From Papaver somniferum (Eukaryota > Streptophyta > Magnoliopsida > Ranunculales > Papaveraceae): DNA of 64,000 bases. This document shows, piece by piece, positions 1 through 8,721 of this stretch. The translations under genes and the position numbers were made by a program. The DNA is taken from the NCBI RefSeq assembly GCF_003573695.1, contig NC_039360.1, forward strand, positions 125,388,336 to 125,452,335. The letters are read 5' to 3'. Within the stretch, counting starts at the first letter, position 1. Every line of letters begins with the position of its first letter. The notes under the pieces were generated by a model. It made no database searches, was not told the origin of the DNA, and was given only the letters and a program-made list of their open reading frames with translations.

Positions 1-46
1 TCTAATTAGCTTAATTAGCCAGAGTTCAAAATGCTTGAAGTTTGCA
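1..46 (+). repeat. Copy of sequence found at 13399-13449 (duplication junction)
   Basis: The first 46 bases nearly repeat 13399-13449, which lies downstream of the zinc-finger gene, the aquaporin remnant and the copia element. At about base 46 the match switches abruptly to promoter sequence equivalent to about 5206. This is what the breakpoint of a tandem duplication looks like: 3' flank of one unit joined to 5' flank of the next. It implies another copy of the unit just upstream of this window. Confidence 0.7.
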
Positions 47-343
47 CCCAGGTACAGCCTGGCCAAAACATTTTTCCTATAAGAATCAAAAAAATATGCA
101 TGATGCACCCAGGTGCAACCTGGTCTAAAACCTATTTCTTTTATGAATCTGCATTATGCACTCAGGTGCATCTAGTGTATTTCGTGGATAAATATAGTTT
201 CATCCTAAAAATCACTTGCAATATCAGTAGCTCATGATCTCGAGCAATAAGTCCACTATCATTATCATCACATTCAGCATTAAAACATCAACCAAAACAA
301 GCATTAAAGAAGAAAAATAAAAAGAACAACAAAATATTAAAAG

Positions 344-345
<2 letters not shown>

Positions 346-383
<38 letters not shown>
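346..383. repeat. TA dinucleotide microsatellite
   Basis: About 38 bases of alternating T and A. The same tract in the second copy (5511-5536) is shorter, so the array has changed length since the duplication. Confidence 0.95.
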
Positions 384-385
<2 letters not shown>

Positions 386-1186
386 ACATTATGCATTCGG
401 GTGCAATCAGGGCAAAAATATACATTATGCACTCGAGTACGACCAGGCAAAATCTATTTTTATGTCAGAATATACATTATGCGCCCAGGTATAACCTTCC
501 CAAAATCTGTTTCTATAGAAAAAAACATTATCCACCCTGATGCAACCTACCCAATTTTATTTTATTTTTCGTCAGAATATACATTATACACTCGGATGCG
601 TCTTGTGTATTCCGTAGATCAACATTTGATATAAAATCACACTTTCAAGTTAACCACCAAAGAAATAGGACATCACATTCATTTTCATTAAACATTATAT
701 TTAGACTTTAGGATATTAGAATATCAGTCATACTTTGCTTGTCTTTTAGACTCATGAATTCGAATCCAAGGCATATTCAACCAAAAAACTGGCCCCAACT
801 GATGCAAGCAATAAGGAGAATACGACATGTACGCACAAACATGATAATATCAACCAAGAAAATCACCAAAAATGTAACAAAAACAAACAAACGAATTACC
901 AAAAATGTAAAACAAACAGGATAATATGGTATGTATGCATCTTTCTCATAACTTCTTCTTTAATGTCTAAACTCTAAACCACTATTTGTCCTAGTTTTTA
1001 ATACTGCAGCGCAAAATGCAAGGACAACATCTTTAAATTCCTTGTCTGTCTAGTCTCTTTCATTTTTCTTTTTTTGATGGAAAGAATAATTAATTAAATA
1101 ACCACCTCTCATTTTAATCATATACCACTCTGTAACTATATACCACTTTCCTTGTGCCTCTCCGCCAGAAATCTATTGCTCCTCCC

Positions 1187-1229
1187 ATGGAAGCACAACC
1201 CACAGAATCCGTTCTTTTGCATGAAAATT
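1187..1229 (+). pseudogene. Truncated C2H2 zinc-finger gene start
   Basis: An ATG at 1187 opens the same reading frame as the ATG at 6325 (both begin MEAQPTES). Identity stops after about 14 codons, where unrelated AT-rich sequence and LTR-like DNA begin. No zinc finger follows within copy 1, so this cannot encode the protein. Confidence 0.75.
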
Positions 1230-2570
1230 TATAATCAGTAAATGCACATTACTAATTATTATTTTCTAAAGATATGCATTTAATTGTTGGAGATTAAATA
1301 GCATATAAAAACTAAGAAACCTTAATTAAAAAGATTCTCAATTTATTTCGATCATGGGATTCTCCATTAGCTATTAAGGAATATATTTGAACAATTAATG
1401 ATAAGAGTTACTGCATATGTTCAAAGTATGTCGACATCTTTACTTTGCAAGTCCTTTTTCATACTTACAATCTTGGAAACGATTTTCCACTTCCAAACAA
1501 GTTTAGAATTGGTTCATCTGAATTCCAAGAATTATGTGATTGATTATCCTATCAAATCACCAATTATGGGTTTCACGAGTCTGCCAAAAAAAGTTCGGTT
1601 CTACCTCCATGTGAGTACTGTGCATAGTCATGCTACTTACCAAAATTCGGTTGACTAGGTACTAGGATCGGTTCTCCAGAACTTATGGTAACTACCTGTA
1701 TTCGGTTGCACATGTCCATAGGATCGATTCCCCCAAAACTACAAACTTGTTACACATGTTCATAGGATCGGTTCCCCCATCTACTACAAACGTGTTGCAC
1801 CTCTTACTTGGATCGGTTCCCGATGACTAGATAAAATTTGATATTTACAAGGCATCGATCATACCATCTTGAGTGATTACTTAAGATCGGTTTCACTAAT
1901 AAAAGTCATACCAATACATAAGTCAGGGCTTGTGAATAGCCTTACCAAGATACATAAACAAGTTTATGAGAAATTATACTAAACACACACATTGGTAATT
2001 CAAAAAAGATTTGCAATGAATAACAATACCAATAAGCCTAGTGATTTCCCTTTCGATTCACAAAACAAGTTTATGAACTTACTTCCTTTAAATGAATGTA
2101 AAACATTGTTTCCTAGGATGAAATCTTCACTCATACCCATACATAATAAAAATAACATTCATATGATCATGTCGATGTCTTATATACAAAGTTTAATGAT
2201 TAAGCAATAAACCTCGTATTGTATTCCTTAATACTATGTCTAACTAGAGTATCATACACAGCTTCGCAGTTATGTTTTCAATATGCACTACTTGAAAGAT
2301 ACGTTAGAGAAAGAAACAGTTCAAGTCAAATATTACTAACCTCAAGAGGAAGGATGATGTTGTCGTTGTAGCTCCATACTTCTTCACATTCTTCAAGTCT
2401 TCATGTAATACTTGTAAGTCTCATATCCTAACACTTTCAAGCTAATCTGTACGAAGTTGACTCTAGTATATAATCAAGCGACTCTTTAAATGAGTTTTGA
2501 TTCGCTAAAATATGACAACCAAACTTGAAATACCAACACTTAGTGGGTTCAACTGAGCTATGCTCTAAAA
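1230..2570 (-). mobile_element. LTR-like fragment, probably copia, - orientation
   Basis: Read on the - strand, the segment begins near 2570 with TTTTAGAGCATAGCTC, close to the TGTTAGAGCATTGCTC start of the long LTRs described below, so it looks like a diverged relative of that family. It also contains degenerate copies, 50-60 bp apart, of a unit with TAGGATCGGTTCCCCCA (about 1660-1830). No coding sequence is recognisable. The left boundary and any target duplication are unclear. Confidence 0.45.
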
Positions 2571-2713
2571 TATTGTATTGAGAAAGAGATAAACCTCTTT
2601 GATATATCTATTGATTGAGTCTCACTTTAAGTTGGTGCTCTCGGAATTATATTGGAGTTTAGTCCATACAGATTGTCGAACGAAATATTGGGTGTGATTG
2701 TTATACCCCCGCA
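2571..2713 (+). mobile_element. 3' terminus of a long-LTR family member (fragment)
   Basis: The stretch matches the last ~140 bp of the solo LTR ending near 49661: both contain ATTGAGTCT, TTAGTCCATACA, and AATATTGGGTGTG before a run of C. Here it ends in CCCCCGCATTTTCA, the same end found at the LTRs of the 32.4-43.7 kb element. It abuts the antisense LINE remnant at 2735. Confidence 0.6.
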
Positions 2714-2734
2714 TTTTCACTGCATATGCCCCAA

Positions 2735-4225
2735 AACCCGATTGTTTCTTTAATTCCAAAGATTCCATACAATGGAGAAATGAGTGAAAGCCCAAAGTAT
2801 TTCGCGTCTGCCCTTGAGCACGTTCCAATACAAAGCAATGAAGAGATGCAAAATGTTAGACGGAAAATTCCATGAAATATGAAAAGATTTTATGAAGTAA
2901 TCCCAAACTTTGAATGAAAAAGAACAATGAATCAACACATGATCTTTTGTTCTCTCTCGCAATTGTAGAGAACACACTATTCAGATTCCAGCTGCATCCA
3001 TTGTTGTGAGAGCATGGTCCTTGTAGGTATAGAGTTATTGAAAGCTGCCCAAAATAAGAAACTAACTTTATTTGAAACCTTCTTCATCCAAAGTAGATTC
3101 TTGTAAATGCATTCCTCCATAGAGTTTTTGTGAGCAGAATAACAAGTTTCGGGGCTAAAGTTCTCGTCAACCTTGACTTCATCCTTGGATTCTAAAAGCA
3201 CAGATGGATTACCTAAATCCATTTTAAGTAAATCCCACTTCATTGGCTCACTCTGATCTAAACTTCTTTTGAAGTTTCCTTCGCATCTCCCATGAGTAAT
3301 CATTTCTGAAATTGTTGCCTGTTTGTTCCTACACACCTTGAAAATAGCCGGAAACAAATCTTTTATATAACCCTTGTCAACCCAGTGATCATTCCAAAAC
3401 CGTATATTTCTGTTACTATTAACTTTTTAAGTAACAAACCTTTGCAGTTTAGCTACTATTTAGTGACATTTTTCCATAAGCTTTTTCCGTGTATTGTGGA
3501 GTCGTTAGATGGCATAGAAATTTCAAGAGTTCACTTACCCTTTTGATGAGATATCTTCCTCCAAAGTGCACCTCTTTGAGTCGAGTATCTCCAAACCCAC
3601 TTCGCAAGAAGAAATTTGTTAGTTATTCTTAAATTTTTAACACCTAACCCTCTATATTGTTTGGAAGTGCTAACATTAGTCCGGTTCACCCAAGACATCT
3701 TCTTTTTTCCTTCAACCGAACCCAAGGAAATTTTTGCATCAACTTAATCATTCGCTTCTCTATACAGACTATACTCATCGGAAGATGGAAGAGCGACGGA
3801 AAATGGACAGGTAAACTTGATAGACAGCTCTTAATAAGAGCTAGGCGACCTGCCTTGTTAAGAAACTTCTTCTTCCAAGAAGCAAGTCTCATTTGCATCC
3901 TCTAAAACAGATTCCCAAATAGAGATACTTCTGGAGCAAGCACCAATTGGAAGACCTAAGTACTTAATGGGCAGAGATTCTGTTTTACAACCCCATTCCT
4001 TGGCTAAATACGAAATAACGTGATGCGCTCCCACACTTATCATGGTAAATTTTTCTAAATTCAGATTCATACCTGTCAATCGCTCAAAAGCCAGCAAAGC
4101 ACTAAACCCCCTAGCACCTCTTTCAGAAATCTTCAACACCTTTGTAGGTCTGAAATTTTTTGTTTCTATGAAAAAAGTTTTCCTCTCCAGTTGAATTGTT
4201 TTTTTAACAAGCTTCGATAGCACTC
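2735..4225 (-). pseudogene. LINE (plant L1-type) reverse transcriptase remnant, C-terminal half
   Basis: On the - strand, conceptual pieces match the end of an L1-type ORF2: the RT thumb region near 4080-3900 (AFERLTGMNLNLEKF, then LPIKYLGLPIG), then WKKKFLNKAGRLALIKS at about 3890-3830, GGLG-type sequence KQYRGLGVKNLR near 3660, and a zf-RVT-like segment KDHVLIHCSFSFKVWDYF near 2960-2890. The pieces lie in different frames with stops between, so the copy is dead. The catalytic RT core and the endonuclease upstream are not recognisable, which fits a 5'-truncated or eroded insertion. No clear poly-A tail is seen, because the far end meets the LTR fragment. Confidence 0.8.
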
Positions 4226-5039
4226 GAACTTGAGCTTCAGCCTATCTTCATTATAGACTTCTCCAAAGCTTTCCTTATCCGGTCTGTTCTTCGCTTTGTT
4301 CTCCCAGTAATCATAAGTTCAAAGAAATAAAATAAAAACAATGACAAAAATGAAAACTTTGCTACCCAATAAATCCTGGTCCCAAGGGAAGGATCAGAGA
4401 CACGTCCTTGGACGACGGAGAAGTTCAGAAATCGCACTATTCTATAATGATTTAATCACAAAGATCAAAACTTGCAGAAGGCTGAGTCCATTATTGAGAA
4501 TCGTCATTGTTATTTGCTCCATAGAATTCGGAAAAGACAAAGAAAGGTTTCGTAATTTTCCCTTGGTTGGATGATTTTCTTAGGACCATGCTCCTCCTCC
4601 ATTGACCATCTTTTTCGAAGTTTAGTCGGACGTGCACCAAGTTCCATACAAGATAAAAATACTTTGCCTTCGAAATGGTTCACCCCAAGCAGCCATTTAA
4701 GAATAGCGTAATCCATTAACCCCCAACGGAAAATGGGTCATATGACCACAACCCATAAAGTGCGGGAGCAATGGACTTGTAAAATATAGTCTGGGTGAAA
4801 AAACACAAAAAAATTAAGTCATTTGTACCCTTTCTTTTAAACTTTATTCTTCATAATATATTTTCTCTCTCCTATTTATTATCTCTCTCCAATATAAAAT
4901 TAATCGCGAGAAAGCTCTTAACTTCCAACATATAATTCAGATTTCAATAAAATTTATATTTTCGGAAAGGGCTTGAAAATCTCTTTAAAACAAGATCCGT
5001 TGGTTATATGAAATTCGAAAAAAATTATTTTAAGCTAAG
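4226..5039. other. Non-coding stretch, nothing recognised
   Basis: AT-rich sequence between the LINE remnant and the zinc-finger promoter. Open frames here are short and match no family known to me. The part next to 4225 could be eroded LINE, but no motif supports this. Confidence 0.4.
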
Positions 5040-5043
5040 CCGA

Positions 5044-5350
5044 GTATACATTATGCACCCAGGTGCAACTTGGCCAAAATTTATTTCATATAAAAATATC
5101 ATTACGCACACGGGTGCAACTTGGCCAAAATTTATTTCATATAAAAATCCCATTACGCACCTAGGTGCAACCTGACCAAAATTTATTTTCTATAAGAAAA
5201 TGCATTATGCACCCAGATACAGCATGGCCAAAACATTTTTCCTATAAGAATCAAAAAAATATGCATGATGCACCCAGGTGCATCCTGGTCTAAAACCTAT
5301 TTCTTTTATGAATCTGCATTATGCACTCGGGTGCATCTTGTGTATTTCGT
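5044..5350 (+). repeat. Promoter minisatellite, ~50-bp units with an internal palindrome
   Basis: About six consecutive units of 50-55 bp share CATTATGCACCCAGGTGCAA followed by CCTGGCCAAAA and an AT-rich tail. The core CCAGGT-GCA-ACCTGG is an inverted repeat with 6-bp arms. A second cluster follows the TA tract (about 5537-5760), and both clusters recur in copy 1 (46-190 and 383-600). Apparent ORFs over these units are by-products of the repeat. Confidence 0.85.
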
Positions 5351-5508
5351 GGATAAATATAGTTTCATCCTAAAAATCACTTGCAATATCAGTAGCTCAT
5401 GATCTCGAGCAATAAGTCCACTATCATTATCATCACATTCACCATTAAAACATCAACCAAAACAAGCATTAAAGAAGAAAAATAAAAAGAACAACAAAAT
5501 ATTAAAAG

Positions 5509-5539
<31 letters not shown>

Positions 5540-6364
5540 TACATTATGCATTCGGGTGCAATCAGGGCAAAAATATACATTATGCACTCGAGTACGACCA
5601 GGCAAAATCTATTTTTATGTCAGAATATACATTATGCGCCCAGATACAACCTTCCCAAAATCTGTTTTTATAGAGAAAAACATTATGCACCCGGATGCAA
5701 CCTACCCAATTTTTTTTTTCGTCAGAATATACGTTATGCACTCGGATGCGTCTTGTGTATTCCGTAGATCAACATTTGATATAAAATCACACTTTCAAGT
5801 TAACCACCAAAGAAATAGAACATACCATTCATTTTCATTAAACAGTATATTTAGACTTTAGGATATTAGAATATTAGTCATATTTTGCTTGTCTTTTAGA
5901 CTCATGAATTCGAATCCAAGGCCTATTCAACCAAAAAATTGGCCCCCAACTGATGCAAGCAATAAGGCGAATACGGCATGTACGCACAAACAGGATAATA
6001 TCAACCAAGAAAATCACCAAAAATGTAACAAAAACAAAAATGTAAAACAAACATGATAATATGGTATGTATGCATCTTTCTCATAACTTCTTCTTTAATG
6101 TCTGAACTCTAAACCACTATTTGTCCTTCTAGTTTTTAATACTGCAGCGCGAAATGCAAGGACAACTTTTTTAAATTCCTTGTCTGTCTAGTCTCTTTCA
6201 TTTTTCTTTTTTTGATGGAAAAAATAATTAATTAAATAACCACCTCTCATTTGAATCATCTACCACTCTAGAACTATATACCACTCTCCTTGTGCCTCTC
6301 CGCTAAAAATCTATTGCTCCTCCCATGGAAGCACAACCCACAGAATCTGCTCTTTCGCATGAAA
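5206..6364 (+). repeat. Duplicated promoter and 5' end of the zinc-finger gene, copy 2
   Basis: Partner of 46-1229. This copy is continuous with the full zinc-finger reading frame at 6325. Three further minisatellite units precede it (5044-5205) that copy 1 lacks, because copy 1 starts at the duplication breakpoint. Confidence 0.85.
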
Positions 6365-7136
6365 ATAAATACCTTTGGTTTACGAACCAAGTAGAGGGAA
6401 GTGATATAAACAAATACAGCCAAGGGTTTTCATTGGATTTCCCGATCTTAATCAAGGATTCTAGAAATAGGTTAATAAGTCAAGAACTCAATCTTATGGA
6501 TAGTTTTAATATGGGTTTTTCGTCATCTACAGATAAGATTAGTGAAGAAACAGAATTCGAACAAGCAGATCAAGGACTAGTTTGACTGTTAGAGTATATT
6601 CTTGTAACTACTGTCGCAGGAAGTTTTTTAGCTTGCAAGCATTAGGAGGACATCAAAACGCACACAAACGTGAGCGTACTGTAGAGAGTAGAGATCGACT
6701 TCAAAGAATTTCTGCCGCGGCAGCTTCTTTCGGTTGTGCTAAAATGAGGAACCACCAACACGTACTCTCAACTAGCGTTGCTTCTTTATCTCTTCATCAT
6801 GCTCATGCTGGTTGTCTCAGTAATAATAGATTATTAAATGTTCAAGCTCATTCTGCATTTAACAATCCCACATCATCGTTGCGGTCTAATTCGTCTCGTT
6901 ATAATCTATATGGACAACGTCATCAAGAGCGGCCATCATCATCAAGATTACCCGTAAATGATCATCAACCAGCAATCCTTCAGTTACCCACTTTTGTACA
7001 TGGGTCAGCGCAACAGCATAACAATGGGTTACTTGGTCGCAGTTTTCAGTTGCAAGGTACTGGTGCTGGTTTGAAGGGTAATAATAGTTCAAATCAAGGA
7101 GACGCGACAAACAATGATTTGGCCCTTAAGCTCTAA
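6325..7136 (+). CDS. C2H2 zinc-finger transcription factor with EAR motif, frameshifted
   Basis: This would be a single-finger plant C2H2 protein of about 270 residues, a nuclear transcriptional repressor type. The finger near the middle has C-x2-C-x12-H-x3-H spacing with the plant-specific QALGGH signature. The C-terminus ends DLALKL, an LxLxL-type EAR repression motif that typically recruits TOPLESS co-repressors. The N-terminal 86 codons (from ATG 6325) and the finger lie in different frames: frame 1 stops at TGA 6583-6585, and the finger frame is open from about 6570 to TAA 7134-7136. One missing base near 6570-6582 would explain this. There is no intron signal that would reconcile the frames. 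Either the gene is a pseudogene or there is a base-call error. The Met-less finger frame alone has no ATG before the finger. Confidence 0.85.
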
Positions 7137-7239
7137 TTAAGTTAAAGTTTACTAAGTTATTATGGTTTCTTAAATATGAGTTCATAATTTTTCTCTACCA
7201 CTCTGTCATTTATGTTTATTCTGGTAGTTAATTAAATTC

Positions 7240-7665
7240 CAGTAGTTCAAGTTTGCTTCTATATTTGATCCAGCCGGCAATGCTCCAGCTGATTCCCTTG
7301 GAATAATAGCCTTAGGGTTCCAATCTTAAGCGTTGAAACAGCAACTTGAGTTAATATATAAGCAGGGTACCTGAAATAATAAATGCAAACACAGTATTAT
7401 GACTTGAATAAAGGGTGAAATGCTGAATTGCTAAAACGTTGCTTATTTCCGTTGGAACTTCTCACAACCACAAGTGGCAAAAGAGATGGTGACAGTAGGA
7501 TTAAAGTGAGCACCGGAATATAGTAAATCATAAGCATCACGGCAACAGCAAGTCCCCATGGTTAGAGCAAGTCACCACCTTATCATTGTTTAAGTTTGCG
7601 CTTGCTGCAGCACATTCAGCGAATATGCATGAAATGTGTTCCAGTTCTTCAACTAAGCTAGTTGA
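7240..7665 (-). pseudogene. NIP-type aquaporin fragment
   Basis: On the - strand, 7650-7565 reads IFAECAAASANLNNDKVVT, the end of transmembrane helix 1 and following loop of nodulin-26-like intrinsic proteins (NIPs). About 7560-7515 reads WGLAVAVMLMIYY, and 7510-7465 reads GAHFNPTVTISFATCG, the first NPA box, here with NPT. After an intron-like gap, about 7370-7240 resembles QVAVSTLKIGTLRLLFQG and then GALPAGSN, as in the next NIP exon. The pieces are in different frames with no open path, and later exons (second NPA box) are absent. It is a broken gene fragment; a functional NIP would transport small neutral solutes across membranes. Confidence 0.75.
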
Positions 7666-7867
7666 AATTGAGTAACAAGGCTTTAAAGCTTTTCCGTCTC
7701 ACCCCCTATCTGAGATAGAGTTCCATGATTTGAAATGCTCCTCCGGCTTATATGAAGCTCAATCTTTGTATGATCTAAGCATTCATTATTTTAATTAGCT
7801 TTGTACCTCACCACCTTGTGTGTCATTAGCCAAAGTTAGTATAGGTCTCTCGGTTGATGCTGGTCAT
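7666..7867. other. Short interval before the copia element
   Basis: Could include the NIP remnant's upstream intron or exon, but no motif is recognisable. It ends in the ACTGC target duplication of the copia insertion (7868-7872). Confidence 0.4.
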
Positions 7868-7872
7868 ACTGC

Positions 7873-8419
7873 TGTTAGTTATTGAAGACTAATTAATTAT
7901 TTTCTAAAGTTAGTCGTGGTTATTTAGGGAATGGGTTTCCTAAAGCGGTTAGAATTCTTGGTGGCCAAGTTTGTAACCTATATAAATAGGTAGTTAGGCC
8001 TTGTAGAATATGTGCACTGTGTAGAAAATGATTAAGAGATCGGTGAGAGATTTCTTGTATAGCTTTTAGGTCTAAAGCTAGGGTTTCGTTGTGAGAGCAT
8101 ATTGGTGAGGAACAAGAGACAAGGTTATCGTCTCGGGTAATTGTTGCGGTGTAACCAAGGGTTTGCTGGGATTCACACGACGCTGTAATCGTTTTTCTTC
8201 ATAGTGGATTTGAGTTGGTGCGGCTCAAAGTGGACGTAGACAATATATACAAGTTGTATGTATTGGTCGAACCACTATAAATCTTGTGTCTTGTGAGTTG
8301 ATTTATCTTTCTCGTATTATTATGGTTGCTTGTGCTTGGTTTACTTATTATTCATCATAATATCTCAAGATCCGTTATTCAGCGGTTGTCAGTGATTATT
8401 CTCTAAGAAAATCCTGACA
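7873..8419 (+). repeat. 5' LTR of the copia element
   Basis: 547 bp, TG...CA ends. It contains a TATATAAATAGG TATA-like box near 7979-7990, a plausible LTR promoter. The 3' LTR at the same place has lost one base (TATATAATAGG). Confidence 0.93.
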
Positions 8420-8427
8420 ACTGGTAT

Positions 8428-8659
8428 TGTTGGAGTATGTGGCTCGATAAACACCACATATGTATAGCTAGGATAGTCTCACATGGAATAAGAGGAGTAC
8501 ATATGGCGCTTAATAAGCTTGGGAATCTCCTTACATAGCACCGAAGCCTTTTAGATTAAAATCCCACACCTGCTGCAACAGGTGGTCAAGTGGGGACAGT
8601 ATCGGTGGTATGTGGTCGGGCCCAAAAGTAGGGTCCGGCGGTCGGTGAAGATCCCAACA
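8428..8659 (+). mobile_element. LTR-like unit inserted in the primer-binding site
   Basis: This 232-bp unit starts TGTTGG and ends CCAACA (perfect 6-bp inverted ends, TG...CA). On either side lies the same 11-bp string ACAACTGGTAT (8417-8427 and 8657-8667). It therefore splits the copia primer-binding site: a 5' half TGGTAT at 8422-8427 and a full TGGTATCAGAGC at 8662-8673. It looks like a small solo LTR, or the LTR of another element joined by a template switch at the shared primer site. Confidence 0.7.
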
Positions 8660-8661
8660 AC

Positions 8662-8673
8662 TGGTATCAGAGC
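8662..8673 (+). promoter_or_regulatory. Primer-binding site (initiator tRNA-Met)
   Basis: TGGTATCAGAGC is the common plant retrotransposon primer site, complementary to the 3' end of initiator tRNA-Met. It normally lies 1-3 bases after the 5' LTR; here it is 242 bases from the LTR end because of the 232-bp insert. Confidence 0.85.
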
Positions 8674-8721
8674 TCGGGTTAGAGCTTTAGGGTTTATCGT
8701 AGTACGATTGGAGTGGGAGTT

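Larger units (their letters stand above)
46..1229 (+). repeat. Duplicated promoter and 5' end of the zinc-finger gene, copy 1
   Basis: This segment aligns with about 5206-6364 nearly base for base. It includes the CACCCAGGTGCAACCTGG minisatellite, the TA microsatellite, the unit around GAATTCGAATCCAAGG, the TACCACTCT stretch and the first codons of the zinc-finger gene. Differences are scattered substitutions, a longer TA tract and small indels. The match ends at about 1229, inside the coding start. Copy 1 therefore has a complete promoter-like region but almost no gene. Confidence 0.85.

Noticed and set aside
31..861. Open frames rich in MHPGATW/CTRVRPG-like repeats (46-237, 380-634, 5535-5861)
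   Set aside because: They are readings of the promoter minisatellite in both duplicates; no start context, no protein family, and frame depends on unit length.
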